From NCBI RefSeq assembly GCF_009733595.1, contig NZ_WOFH01000001.1:372001-436000 (forward strand): DNA of 64,000 nt, in the 5' to 3' direction. Below the pieces are notes generated by a model, which made no database searches, was not told where the DNA came from, and saw only the letters and a list, made by a program, of their open reading frames with translations. Source of the stretch: Actinomadura litoris. Its GTDB lineage: Bacteria > Actinomycetota > Actinomycetes > Streptosporangiales > Streptosporangiaceae. A program made the position numbers and the translations under genes. Shown here piece after piece: positions 20,409 to 29,990 of this stretch (positions within the stretch are counted from its first letter, which is position 1; the number at the start of each line of letters is the position of its first letter).

Positions 20409-23116
20409 CCGTCGCCCGACTTGCCGCGCCGTCCGAGGCCGAACAGCCCGCCGCGGCCTGACTTGGCGAGCCGCTCGATGGTGGCCTTGCACTCCTCCAG
20501 GCGGGTACGGACCTGCGGGGGCATCTCCCAGAACGGCGCGTGGGAGCTGACCGCCTCCAGCAGCCGCAGCTGGTAGCTGATCTCCTGGCTGGCGTGGCCG
20601 GCGAGCGCGTCGGCGAAGTCGCGGGCCACGGCCGACCCGAGCGCGCCCTGGGCGATGGCCTCGACCAGCAGGCGCGCCTGCTTGTCGGCCCACTGGTAGT
20701 TGCTGCCGTCCACGTTCGAGCCCCAGACCCGCAGCACGACCGTGTGCGCCTCGGCGCCCTTGAGCAGGCGGCCGGCGGCGGCCACGGCCTTGATCGCGGC
20801 GGTGGCGTTCGCCACGTTGGCTTCGAGGGGGCGCATGGCGCGCATGTAGAAGTCGGCGACCGTGTCCACGTCGGCATCGGAGGCGAGCCGTCCCAGCCCC
20901 TCCAGCGCGGGCGCGCCCAGCGACGGCGGCGGCGGGCCGGGCGGGGGCATGCCGTCCGACGCGAAACCGTCCGAGGCGTACCCGTCCGAGGTGAAGCCGT
21001 CCGGCGTGGCGCCGAGGGCGGGAGCGAACACCGGCTCGAACCTGCCCTGGTTCTCCCGGAGCAGCCTGCGCAGCTCGACGAACGCGGGCCTGCCCTCCAG
21101 CGCGGGGTCGGACGGCTCGGTGTCCAGGACCGTCCGCAGGATCGTCCAGTCCAGCCCCTCGTCCTCGACGATGACGGCCCTGACCAGGTTGATCACCGTG
21201 TCCGCGCGGGCCGGGCCGCCCGCCCAGGGACGCTGGTCCCGCAGCGCCGAGGCCAGCTCCCGGATGAACGTCGCCGCCATGCCGCGGTCCTGGCGGACCC
21301 GCTGCCAGGCCCAGACGAAACCGCTGTGATACGTGGCCGGGTCGGGGAGCAGCACCGCCTTCTTCAGGTGCACGCAGGGCGCCCCGACGGTGAGCAGCAC
21401 GACGTCCGCCGCGCCCCATCCACCGGGCTCCTCGGACTCCATCTGGCTCAACGTCTTCTTGACGAACTCGCGGGCCGCCAGGCTGATCTCCGGCTGCCCC
21501 TTCATCCAGCCGATCAGCGCGGGCATGACGGGTTCCAGGCGGCCGAGCCGCCCGGCGACCTGGACGAGCGCCGCCGCCCATTCGGGCGCGCCCTTCATCA
21601 GGCCGCGGAAGTCCTTGAGGGAGATCTCCCTCCCGGCGAGCAGCTCGCCGAAGCCCGGCAGCGCGTCGCTCCGCCCGGACCCGAGCCAGCGGACCCACGC
21701 CCGCACCCGGTCGGCCCCGCCGGGCTCGGCCACGAGCAGCCGGGCGGCCAGCCGGCTCTCGTTGGTCAGCTCCGCCAGCAGCTTGGAGTTCGCCCACGCC
21801 GGGGCGGACGGGTCGACATGGTCGCGGATCAGGTCGGCGGCCATGTCCAGCGCGGCGCGGTGCTTGGCCGCCCCGCCGGTGAACCCGGGGACGCGGAGGG
21901 CCTCCACGACGCCCGCGAGGAACTGGTCGGTGAGCCGCCGCTCCCGGGCGAGCCTGACGTAGTCGGAGACGCGCTTGTCGGGCTCCTCCCGCCACAGCAG
22001 CCTCGCCGCCGCGTCCACCAGCGCCTCGATCAGCTCCGAGCCGCCGGTCGCGGCGACCTGGTCCCAGCGCTCCCCGATCAGCTTCAGGTCGCCCGGCTCC
22101 GCGGCGCGGATCAGGTAGGCGAGCACGCGGCCCTGCGCGCTGGGCGAGATCTCGTCGCGCCGGGGGCTCAGCAGCAGCCGCCGCGCGTCCTCCTCCTTCC
22201 CCTGGCGCCTCTCCTCGGCGTAGCGCGCGACCTGCTGCGGCCACTCGACGTCCGCGAGGTGCTGGACGGCGCTCCTCTTGTCGCTGAAGTCGCACGGTTC
22301 GGCGCCGCCCGCGAGGTATCCGACGAGCCAGGGCAGGTCCCGGCGGCTCAGCAGCCGGTCCAGCCACTGGAGGTAGTGGCCCGCCGTCGGGGACGGCGGG
22401 ATGCGCTCGCCCTGGTTCCGCCAGCCCACCTCGTTCGCGTTGTCGCGGGCGCGGCGCAGGAACGCGAGCCGGATCTTGTTGGCGGACCCGGTCGCCCAGG
22501 TCGCGCCCGTGAAGTCGGCCCGGTACCCGTAGGGGAGCAGCGCGGCCACCGCGTCCAGGAACGCGAGCCTGTCCTGGAGGGACGCCTCGCCCGCGCCGAC
22601 GATGTCGACCCGGCCGTCCAGCAGCAGCGCGGCCGTCCCCATGACCTTCTTCCGGTCGAACCGGTCGATGTCGCGGGCCAGGTCGGCGGCGGAGTACTCC
22701 GACGGGGAGAGCGTGACGAGGTCGCCCTCCGGGCCGTCCATCGGCAGTTCGAGGCGGTTCAGCTCGCGGTAGAGCGCCGCATAGGAGACGGGCGTCGCCT
22801 GCACGTCCCGGTAGGGGACGCAGATGTACTTGGTGAACGCGACCGGGCGGCCCGAGCCGTCCCGGTGCTCGGTCCAGTCCTCGATCGACATGCCGAGGTA
22901 GCGGTCCGGCGCCTCACCGACCCAGCTCACCGTCACCCAGGGCAGCGCGCCCTCGCCGGTGCGGTGCGCGGGCGGCGTCCCGAGCCCGTACTGGCGCAGG
23001 ATCCGCCCGAAGCTCGCCTTGCTGAACGGCTCGCGGCTACAGTTCAGCACGCCGTAGTCGTCACTGCTGCCGGGCCGCTTTCCCGAAAGCGCCCAGCCGG
23101 CGGTCACCTGGACCAT
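20405..23116 (-). CDS. GTPase-associated protein 1 (GAP1)-like protein
   Basis: A 903-residue, mostly helical protein. Its start MVQVTAGWALSGKRPGSSDD and the following EPFSKASFGRILRQYGLGTP, LPWVTVSWVG and VAFTKYICVPYRDVQ resemble the N-terminal module of proteins I know as GAP1 (GTPase-associated protein 1, N-terminal type 2, then a middle domain). The rest has helical repeats and, at about residues 705-722, short SDG[FYM] repeats. GAP1 proteins are always neighbours of TRAFAC-type GTPases in predicted conflict systems; that is the case here, with a 13-base overlap. No catalytic motif is evident. Naming rests on recalled family features, not on a search. Confidence 0.7.
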   Translation of the reverse strand: MVQVTAGWALSGKRPGSSDDYGVLNCSREPFSKASFGRILRQYGLGTPPAHRTGEGALPWVTVSWVGEAPDRYLGMSIEDWTEHRDGSGRPVAFTKYICVPYRDVQATPVSYAALYRELNRLELPMDGPEGDLVTLSPSEYSAADLARDIDRFDRKKVMGTAALLLDGRVDIVGAGEASLQDRLAFLDAVAALLPYGYRADFTGATWATGSANKIRLAFLRRARDNANEVGWRNQGERIPPSPTAGHYLQWLDRLLSRRDLPWLVGYLAGGAEPCDFSDKRSAVQHLADVEWPQQVARYAEERRQGKEEDARRLLLSPRRDEISPSAQGRVLAYLIRAAEPGDLKLIGERWDQVAATGGSELIEALVDAAARLLWREEPDKRVSDYVRLARERRLTDQFLAGVVEALRVPGFTGGAAKHRAALDMAADLIRDHVDPSAPAWANSKLLAELTNESRLAARLLVAEPGGADRVRAWVRWLGSGRSDALPGFGELLAGREISLKDFRGLMKGAPEWAAALVQVAGRLGRLEPVMPALIGWMKGQPEISLAAREFVKKTLSQMESEEPGGWGAADVVLLTVGAPCVHLKKAVLLPDPATYHSGFVWAWQRVRQDRGMAATFIRELASALRDQRPWAGGPARADTVINLVRAVIVEDEGLDWTILRTVLDTEPSDPALEGRPAFVELRRLLRENQGRFEPVFAPALGATPDGFTSDGYASDGFASDGMPPPGPPPPSLGAPALEGLGRLASDADVDTVADFYMRAMRPLEANVANATAAIKAVAAAGRLLKGAEAHTVVLRVWGSNVDGSNYQWADKQARLLVEAIAQGALGSAVARDFADALAGHASQEISYQLRLLEAVSSHAPFWEMPPQVRTRLEECKATIERLAKSGRGGLFGLGRRGKSGDG

Positions 23117-24207
23117 TGCGGTGTCTCTCCGTCGAGCCTGTTGCCGAGCCACAGCATCGGCTCCACCACGTTGATCGGCCACACCTTGCCGCGGATCTCG
23201 ACGCTGCCGTCGGCGCTCTTGTTGATGTTCCAGTAGTCGTTCTCGGTGAACCGGTCGGACTCGCCCATGTAGAAGCCGACGGCGGACGTCGCGTAGTAGC
23301 GCACGCGCTCGTGGTGGAAGTACTTCTGGATGCTGTTGAGGACGAGGTCGGCGTTGCCCACCTTGGAGTCCTTGCACAGCTCGGAGAAGAAGTGCCCGGC
23401 CGAGTCCTCGCGGACGCGCGGGAGCATCTGCGGGCTGTCGTCGTAGGTGAGGTACCCGCCGACCCGCGCCCGCCGGAACACCTCCGGCGCGTCGAACTTG
23501 GTGACGCAGACGGCGAGGTGCTGCGGCAGCTTCGCGTCCTTGGAGCCGCGGTCGCGGAACACCTGGCGGGACAGCTTGAGCAGCGTCCGCTGGAAGTAGC
23601 TGTAGGAGTCGCCCTCGCGGCGCTCGCGGGTCGGGTCGAACAGGTAGACGATCCCGTCGCAGCCCGCGAGGTGCTCGATGATGCGGTCCTCGTCGGAGTC
23701 GCCCTGCTCCTCCTCCTGGTCGTCGTCGAAGCCGAGGTTGTCGTCGCCGCCGGAGGGCGCCATCGCCTCACCCGGGACGGACTTGCTCGCGTGGACGGCG
23801 CCGGGCGAGTCGAGCAGGTCGATGTTGACCTCGATCGGCACGTCCCGGAACTTCTTCCCGAACCGCTTGCCGGTCGGCTGCTGGGTCGTGCCGCGCAGCG
23901 TCCAGCTCAGCGCCTCGGAGAACCTCGTCGCGGCGGGGAACCGGCGGTGCTGGGTGAGCATCCCGGTCTGGGTGTCGAGGAAGTCGTTGGACTCCTCGTT
24001 CACGCCGTAGAGCATCCAGTCGCCGGAGGTGCGCAGCACCGCGACCTGGAGCGCGGCGAGGAACGTGGTCTTGCCGCTCTGCGGCGCGCCCCACAGCCCG
24101 ATGCGCCGCAACTGCCGCTGGGGCTGGGCGATGTCCGGGGGCGGGGGCACCGGTTGTCCGGGCGCCGCGTTCTGCGGCGGCGGGGAGAACTGCGAAGGGG
24201 TGGTCAC
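23104..24207 (-). CDS. TRAFAC-like GTPase (DO-GTPase type)
   Basis: The 367-residue protein starts at GTG 24207 (GAGG upstream, GTGA overlap with the gene before). After a Pro-rich leader it has G1 GLWGAPQSGKTTFL (K46), G3 DLLDSPGA, and G4 VTKFD, so it should bind GTP. An acidic insert follows G3 (FDDDQEEEQGDSDEDR), just before CDGIVYLFDPTRERREGDSY. The C-terminal half has YFHHERVRYYATSAVGFYMG. It resembles the DO-GTPase families placed with GAP1 proteins in conflict systems. It is probably the switch of the operon, coupling GTP state to the GAP1-like and ATPase partners. Confidence 0.8.
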   Translation of the reverse strand: MTTPSQFSPPPQNAAPGQPVPPPPDIAQPQRQLRRIGLWGAPQSGKTTFLAALQVAVLRTSGDWMLYGVNEESNDFLDTQTGMLTQHRRFPAATRFSEALSWTLRGTTQQPTGKRFGKKFRDVPIEVNIDLLDSPGAVHASKSVPGEAMAPSGGDDNLGFDDDQEEEQGDSDEDRIIEHLAGCDGIVYLFDPTRERREGDSYSYFQRTLLKLSRQVFRDRGSKDAKLPQHLAVCVTKFDAPEVFRRARVGGYLTYDDSPQMLPRVREDSAGHFFSELCKDSKVGNADLVLNSIQKYFHHERVRYYATSAVGFYMGESDRFTENDYWNINKSADGSVEIRGKVWPINVVEPMLWLGNRLDGETPQWSR

Positions 24208-26033
24208 CGGGCACCTCGTTCCAGATCGGCCAGGGGAAGGTTGAGTGTCTGCGGCGCGGACGGGAGCAGGCCGAGCCCCACCCCGAGCCGCCGCGCGTCG
24301 ATGTCGTCGAGGTCGTGGACGCCCGCCGCGCCGAGGGTGTCCCAGACGGGGTGGTCGCGGAGAGCGGCATCGTGCAGGACGGCCGCGCAGGCGACGCCCG
24401 CGTGGGTGATGGCGCCGAGGGCCGACGGCCAGCTCCGCTCGAACTGGCAGGGCAGGACGTCGTCGTCGCCCTGGACGGGCGGGTGCGGCGGCCGTCCGCC
24501 GACGGTCAGCAGGATGGTCCGCGCCGGGCGGCCGGGTGCGCGGTGGCGGAAGAGGCGCTCGGCGATCTCGTGCAGGGCGTCCTCGACCGGCGCCGCCTCC
24601 GGGTACTCGACCGGGCTCGGGCGCAGCCGCGCCAGGCCCGCGACGGCGGTGGCGGGGGTGTCGAGCCAGCCGCCGAGGACGGGCCTGCGCCCCTCCTTGC
24701 CGCGGCCGTAGGCGTGGTCCTGGTACCCGAGCACCGCCACCCGCAGGAGGCCCGAGCCGGGGTAGGTCGCGTCCACGGTCGAGACCAGCTCGCGCAGCAG
24801 CCCGAGCCTGCGCCGGACCAGCTCGTCCACGCCGCCCAGCTCGACCGCGCAGATCAGGTCGACGGGCTCGGTGAGGATCTCCAGCCGCTCGGGCAGGCCG
24901 TCCAGCAGTTCGGGCAGGCGCTCGGTCACCGGCGCCGGGTCGGCGGGCTCGGCGATGCCCACCCGGCCCGGCCCCTCCAGCACGAACCGGACGTCGGCGG
25001 GCAGCGGCACCGCGCCGGCCGTCAGCAGCGTCCAGTGCTCGGCGCTCGCGGCGACGGCCGCGAGCACCGTCGTCTCGGCGGCGCCCGGCGGGCTCTCCAG
25101 CCGCAGCGTCCGGACCGTCCCGGCGGGCGTCCCGGCGGGGAACAGCGGGATCAGCCGGGGGCTCACCCGGCGCGTGCCGGGCTCGACCCCGGCCGCGAGC
25201 AGGCCCACGTCGTGCCGCGTGGGCAGCGTGGCGATCAGCGGGCCGAGCAGGTCGCGGGCGCTCGACTCCCCGGCGGGCACGACCTCGGCGTTCTGGTGCC
25301 GCTTGCGCAGCAGCCGCACGGCCCGGTCGGGGACCGGCCAGCCGATCTCCCGGTAGGCGAGCACGACGTCGTCGCCGGGCTCGTCGAGCCGCGGCGGCAG
25401 GCCGTCGCGCAGCGCCCGCCACAGCGTGTCGCGGTCGAGGTCGGCGAGCCCGCCCGCGAGCTGGAAGCGCCGCTCGCCGGGGTCGCGGGACAGGAACGGC
25501 AGCAGCGTCTCCCACGGGGTGACCTCGGGGGCGTCGTACCCGCGCGGGATCATCAGCTCGTCCAGCACGACGCGGGTGACGCTCAGCCCGTGGTCGGCGC
25601 CGATCTCGGCGACGACCAGGCCCCGGCCCGGCCGCATCCGGTGCAGCGCGTTCCCGAGCACGGACTGGAGCGCCGCGTCGGGCATCGGCGGCGCGTCCAC
25701 CGCCTGCCTGGCGCGCACCCACTCCTGCGGGGTCGGCGTGCCGCCCCGGACGAACAGGTCGTCGGCGAGGCCCGCGCGGACGACGGCCAGCAGGTCGCGT
25801 TCGCGGCGCGCCGCCGCGAGCCGCTCCTCGAAGTCGCGCGCGAACGCCGGGTCGGGGACGCCGAACCGCCACTCGCCGTGCAGCGGCCACCGGCACTCCG
25901 AGCAGCCCGCCTCCTCGCTCTTGATCGGGCACCCGCACACCGGGCATCCCGGGCGCGCCCGCATCATGGCGCCCGTGCCCGCGGACTGGTCGTCCGGGGG
26001 CCGGTCGCCCGCGGGCTGGTCACCGGTCGGCAT
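24204..26033 (-). CDS. Zinc-ribbon protein with vWA-like C-terminal region
   Basis: The 609-residue protein opens with a disordered leader and a four-cysteine zinc ribbon, CPVCGCPIKSEEAGCSECRW (about residues 30-49). It continues with helix-rich sequence and a beta-rich middle (GVEPGTRRVSPRLIPLFPAG). The C-terminal 200 residues look like a von Willebrand A fold: DLICAVELGGVDELVRRRLG, then LLRVAVLGYQDHAYGRG and ARTILLTVGGRPPHPP, with the metal-site DxSxS absent. This reading of the fold is inference. It overlaps the twin AAA gene by 14 bases and the GTPase gene by 4, so it is translated with them. Confidence 0.6.
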   Translation of the reverse strand: MPTGDQPAGDRPPDDQSAGTGAMMRARPGCPVCGCPIKSEEAGCSECRWPLHGEWRFGVPDPAFARDFEERLAAARRERDLLAVVRAGLADDLFVRGGTPTPQEWVRARQAVDAPPMPDAALQSVLGNALHRMRPGRGLVVAEIGADHGLSVTRVVLDELMIPRGYDAPEVTPWETLLPFLSRDPGERRFQLAGGLADLDRDTLWRALRDGLPPRLDEPGDDVVLAYREIGWPVPDRAVRLLRKRHQNAEVVPAGESSARDLLGPLIATLPTRHDVGLLAAGVEPGTRRVSPRLIPLFPAGTPAGTVRTLRLESPPGAAETTVLAAVAASAEHWTLLTAGAVPLPADVRFVLEGPGRVGIAEPADPAPVTERLPELLDGLPERLEILTEPVDLICAVELGGVDELVRRRLGLLRELVSTVDATYPGSGLLRVAVLGYQDHAYGRGKEGRRPVLGGWLDTPATAVAGLARLRPSPVEYPEAAPVEDALHEIAERLFRHRAPGRPARTILLTVGGRPPHPPVQGDDDVLPCQFERSWPSALGAITHAGVACAAVLHDAALRDHPVWDTLGAAGVHDLDDIDARRLGVGLGLLPSAPQTLNLPLADLERGAR

Positions 26034-28602
26034 GCGGCACCCCCTCGGAGGGCAGGTCGGGGACGTCCTCGGGCAGGAAGGTGTCGACGTCGGCGTCGGG
26101 CGCGTCGGCCGTGCGGGCGGCGAGCCGCACCTCCATCGCGGGGAGCAGCCGCTCCCGCACGGCGCGCGCGTTGCCGAAGTCGCCCGGATGCGCGCGGCGC
26201 TCGGCGGCCAGCCACGCGAGGGCGCGGGCGCGGGTCGCGTCCGGGACGCGGTACCCCTCGGCCCCGGCCATCTTCTCCAGGATCCGCACCAGCTCCTCGG
26301 GCGCGTAGTCGGGGAACTCCACCCGCACCGTGAACCGCGACCGCAGGCCCGTGTTGGCGGCGAGGAACGTCCGCATCTCGTCCGGATAGCCGGCGGCGAT
26401 CACGGTGATCCGGCCGCGCAGGTTCTCCATCTCCTGGGTGATCGTGTCGAGCGCCTCCCGTCCGAAGTCGCGGCCGTCGTCGCCCCTGGCCAGCGCGTAC
26501 GCCTCGTCGATGAACAGCACCCCGTCCATCGCCTCGCGGACCTTCTCGCGGGTGCGCGGCGCGGTGTGCCCGATGTACTCGCCGACGAGGTCGGCGCGGC
26601 CGGTGTCGACGACGTGCCCGCTGGTGAGCAGCCCGAGGTCGCGGAAGATCCGGCCGATGATCCGGGCGACCGTCGTCTTGCCGGTGCCGGGCGGGCCGAG
26701 GAACAGCAGGTGCGGCGCGACCACCTCGCCCCTGCCGCGCCGCTGCTTCAGCCGGACCTGCGCGACCAGGTCGCGGATCGCCTTCTTCACCGGGCCGAGG
26801 CCGATCATCTGGTCCAGCTCGCCGAGCAGGACGGGCAGCTCCGGCACCGCCGTGCGCAGGTGCACCCGCAGTCGCTCGGGCACGTCGCCGGGCTCCAGCG
26901 GACGGTCGACGTCCGCGCGCGTCCGCAGCACCCACCGGCGTTTCACGTCGTCGGCGAGGTCGCGCATCGCGCCCGCGTTCCCGAACCCGGGGCCGCGCGT
27001 GCGGTGCATGCCCGCGACGACGCGGCGCAGGTCGTCCTCGGTCTCCGGGGACCAGGTGAGGCCCTGCTCGCTGAGCCGCGCGAGCGCGATGCCCGCGAGC
27101 GTGCCGGCGTCGTAGTCGGGGAACGCGATGACGTTGGCCTCGGGGAAGCGGCGGCGCAGCCCGGGGTTGGCGTCCAGGAAGTCCTTCATCCGGTCGGGGT
27201 AGCCCGCCGCGATCACGACGAGCCGCCCCCGGTCGTTCTCCATCCGGGTCAGCAGCACGCCGATCGCGTCGCTCCCGAACCCCTCGGCCTGGTCGGCCAG
27301 CATGTACGCCTCGTCGATGAACAGCACCCCGTCGAGCGCGCTGTCGATCACCGCCTGGGTCTTCTGCGCGGTCTCCCCCACGTACTGGCCGACCAGCGTG
27401 GAGGCCGTCGCCTCCACCAGGTGCCCGCGCCGCAGCACGCCCAGCTCCCGGTACATCTCGCCGACGAGCCGCGCGACCGTCGTCTTGCCGGTTCCCGGGT
27501 TGCCGGTGAACACCAGGTGGTGCGCGGCGGGGTCGGCGGTGCCGCGCCCCTCCGCGCGCATCCGGTTCTCGGCCTCGATGAGCAGCCGCATGCCCGCGAG
27601 GTGCTCCTTGACCGCGTCCAGCCCGGCCAGCCGGTCGAGGCGCCGCCACACGTCCTCGTGGCCGGACGCGGCGGAGGTCACCCAGCCCCGCTCGCGCAGC
27701 ACCGCGCCGTCCAGCGGGACGTCCTCGGCGGCGAGGCCGCGCAGCCGCTGCTCCCACGTCCGCGCGGGCTCGGCCGTCGCCGCCATCGCGCGGACGGTCT
27801 GCGCCAGCCCCGCCCAGTCGCCGATCCGCAGCCGGGGCCGCCCGGCCAGCCGCTGCACGTGGACGAGCCGCGCCAGCTCCTCCTCGTCGGGCTCGCCGAC
27901 CCGACCCGGGCCGCCGCCGCGCTCGGCGAGCCGCCGCGCCCACTCCTCCAGCGTCGGGAAGCCGCGCACGTCCCGGATGAAGTCGCGGACGTCGGCGAGC
28001 GACGCCTTCCGCGACACCAGCACGCACTTGTTGCGGGCGCTGCCCCGGTAGGCGACCCACTCGGCGAACACGGTCGCGAGCGCCCGTCCGGCGACGGTGT
28101 GGCTCAGCACCTCCTCGGCGTGCAGCACGACGACCGCCGCGCGCATGGCGTCCTGGCGCATGAGGTGGTCGAGCGTCATCACCGCGTGCGCGTCGGACAT
28201 GCCCGAGTTCGCGGCGGGCTCCTCCGGCGCGGGGGCGGGCGGCCGCGTCACCACCCGGTCGCCCAGCGGGCCGCCGAACCCCGGCCGCATGCGCCGGGGT
28301 TCGTTCACCACCGGCCGGGCCGCCGCCGCGTCCGGACGGACGAGCCGCCGCGACTCCGCGTCCCGGAAGTACACCTTGCGGTGCAGCGAGTAGAAGACGA
28401 TCGCGTCGTACCCGGCGGAGTGCAGCGACTCCCACAGCGCGGCCTCGATCCCGAACGTGCGGTAGGCGCCGTCGACGAACGCGTCGTCGGCGCCGGGGCC
28501 GTGCACGATCATCACCGGGTCGCCGTCGACCGCCGCGCGGCGCAGCCCCGCCAGACGCCCCGCGGCCGTGCCCCCGGGCCGCTCCGTCGCCCCCGCCTTC
28601 AA
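26020..28602 (-). CDS. Twin CbbX/SpoVK-type AAA+ ATPase
   Basis: About 860 residues. The TTG start at 28602 overlaps the preceding stop (TTGA); ATG 28512 is the alternative. The N-terminal third has VMIVHGPGADDAFVDGAYRT and AIVFYSLHRKVYFRD and is probably a catalytically inactive interaction domain. Two complete CbbX-like AAA+ modules follow: Walker A FTGNPGTGKTTVARL (K373) with Walker B LFIDEAYML, and FLGPPGTGKTTVARI (K642) with LFIDEAYAL. Both end with the SRF-type sensor helices (GLRRRFPE, GLRSRFTV). Such twin AAA proteins remodel partner proteins; in type VII secretion EccA is a related single-module form. Here the context is GTPase signalling, not ESX. Confidence 0.85.
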   Translation of the reverse strand: MKAGATERPGGTAAGRLAGLRRAAVDGDPVMIVHGPGADDAFVDGAYRTFGIEAALWESLHSAGYDAIVFYSLHRKVYFRDAESRRLVRPDAAAARPVVNEPRRMRPGFGGPLGDRVVTRPPAPAPEEPAANSGMSDAHAVMTLDHLMRQDAMRAAVVVLHAEEVLSHTVAGRALATVFAEWVAYRGSARNKCVLVSRKASLADVRDFIRDVRGFPTLEEWARRLAERGGGPGRVGEPDEEELARLVHVQRLAGRPRLRIGDWAGLAQTVRAMAATAEPARTWEQRLRGLAAEDVPLDGAVLRERGWVTSAASGHEDVWRRLDRLAGLDAVKEHLAGMRLLIEAENRMRAEGRGTADPAAHHLVFTGNPGTGKTTVARLVGEMYRELGVLRRGHLVEATASTLVGQYVGETAQKTQAVIDSALDGVLFIDEAYMLADQAEGFGSDAIGVLLTRMENDRGRLVVIAAGYPDRMKDFLDANPGLRRRFPEANVIAFPDYDAGTLAGIALARLSEQGLTWSPETEDDLRRVVAGMHRTRGPGFGNAGAMRDLADDVKRRWVLRTRADVDRPLEPGDVPERLRVHLRTAVPELPVLLGELDQMIGLGPVKKAIRDLVAQVRLKQRRGRGEVVAPHLLFLGPPGTGKTTVARIIGRIFRDLGLLTSGHVVDTGRADLVGEYIGHTAPRTREKVREAMDGVLFIDEAYALARGDDGRDFGREALDTITQEMENLRGRITVIAAGYPDEMRTFLAANTGLRSRFTVRVEFPDYAPEELVRILEKMAGAEGYRVPDATRARALAWLAAERRAHPGDFGNARAVRERLLPAMEVRLAARTADAPDADVDTFLPEDVPDLPSEGVPHADR

Positions 28603-29990
28603 CGCCGCTCGCCCGGCCGGGACCGGCCGTCCCCGGCACGCGCGGAGATCTCGGTGCCCTCCGCGCGCAGGGAGTCGAAGTCGGTGAGCGCCGGGTCCGC
28701 GCGCGGGGCGTCGGCGGTCGGCTCGCCCACCGGCAGGCCGCGATCGCGCAGGCTCGTCGCTATCTCCCGCGCGCGTTCCGTCAGCTCCTCCTCCGACGCG
28801 GTGTCGCGGTCGTAGGACAGGATGCGGACGGCGAGCGTCCCCGGTCCGCCGTCCTCCTCCTCGTGCGCGACCTCGATGACGATCTCGTTGTCGTTGAGGT
28901 GGCGGAGCTTGCTGTAGAACGCGGCGCGCTGGTCGTCGCCCGCGTAGGCGTTCTCCGCCCAGGAGAACCCGGTCGCGTGCTCGACGGCGTCCACGACCTG
29001 CTCGGCGACGTTGACGCGCGCCTGCGAGGCCAGCAGCGCGGCGGTCGCGTGGGAGAGGGTCTCCTCCAGCCGGCGCTCCAGATCGGGCGCGTCCCGGCGG
29101 ACGATCTCGCGCAGCTCCTCGGTCGTCAGCCCGGTGCCCTCGCCGACCCGGCCCCTGCGCTCCTCGACCTCGGCGCGCAGTTCGGCGAGGCCGCCGCCCG
29201 ACCAGTGGTCGACGTCGAACGACAGCCCGTCGATCGGCTCGCCGCGCTCGTCGGGCGCCGGGAGGTCCGCGCTGAACCGCACCCGCTCGGCGACGACGGT
29301 CAGCGCGTCCAGCGCCGCGAGCCGCGCCGCCTGCCACTCCTGGTCGAGCAGGACGAGGTCGGCGCGCAGCTCCGCGAGGTCGAGGTAGGTCTCCTGGAGC
29401 AGGCTCAGCGACTCCGCCGCCAGCCCCGCCGCGAGGTTGGCCTCGGCGGTGGCGATGCGGCGCTCCAGCCGGTCGAGCCGTCCGGGCGCGAACCGCTCGT
29501 GCGGCAGCTCCGCGCGGATCGCGTCGCGCATCAGCCGCGCGTCGGCGAGCGCGTTCCCGGCCGCGACGGCCGCGCGGTCGCGGTCGGCGCGCATGCCGTC
29601 CAGCTCCCGGCCGAGCTCCTGGATCTCGGCGCGCTGCTCGGCCCGCTCGCGTTCGATCGCCGTGCGGATCCGCTCGTCCTGCTCGGCCCGGAGCTGCTCC
29701 ACGGCCGAGCCGATCTGCCCGCGCAGCCGGTCGGACTGCTCGCGCAGCCGCTTGGCGGTGCGCAGCTCCGCCCGCTTCGCCTCGTCGCTGAGCCCGGTCA
29801 GGACCTGCTCGACGCGCCGCTGCCGCCCCTCCACCTGGTTGAACGTGCGGTCCAGCTCCGCGCGCTGCTCCTTCTTGACGGCCTCGACCAGCTTGGGCAT
29901 GTCGCTGCGCACCTGGCGCAGCTTCCGCGCCGCGGTCTGCGCCTCGCGCCAGGCGCCCTCGTCCACCGTGATCCGCTTCGCCCCGCTCAC
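28599..29990 (-). CDS. Long coiled-coil protein of GTPase operon
   Basis: The 463-residue protein begins MSGAKRITVDEGAWREAQTA and is coiled coil up to about residue 240 (EQRAELDRTFNQVEGRQRRV, RDRAAVAAGNALADARLMRD). A short mixed-fold region follows, FSWAENAYAGDDQRAAFYSK and IVIEVAHEEEDGG, reminiscent of a small globular domain. It overlaps rSAM by ATGA and the AAA gene by TTGA. Similar sequences are known next to SMC-like or surface proteins, but I recognise no specific family. It may be the structural rod that spaces the NTPases. Confidence 0.75.
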   Translation of the reverse strand: MSGAKRITVDEGAWREAQTAARKLRQVRSDMPKLVEAVKKEQRAELDRTFNQVEGRQRRVEQVLTGLSDEAKRAELRTAKRLREQSDRLRGQIGSAVEQLRAEQDERIRTAIERERAEQRAEIQELGRELDGMRADRDRAAVAAGNALADARLMRDAIRAELPHERFAPGRLDRLERRIATAEANLAAGLAAESLSLLQETYLDLAELRADLVLLDQEWQAARLAALDALTVVAERVRFSADLPAPDERGEPIDGLSFDVDHWSGGGLAELRAEVEERRGRVGEGTGLTTEELREIVRRDAPDLERRLEETLSHATAALLASQARVNVAEQVVDAVEHATGFSWAENAYAGDDQRAAFYSKLRHLNDNEIVIEVAHEEEDGGPGTLAVRILSYDRDTASEEELTERAREIATSLRDRGLPVGEPTADAPRADPALTDFDSLRAEGTEISARAGDGRSRPGERR

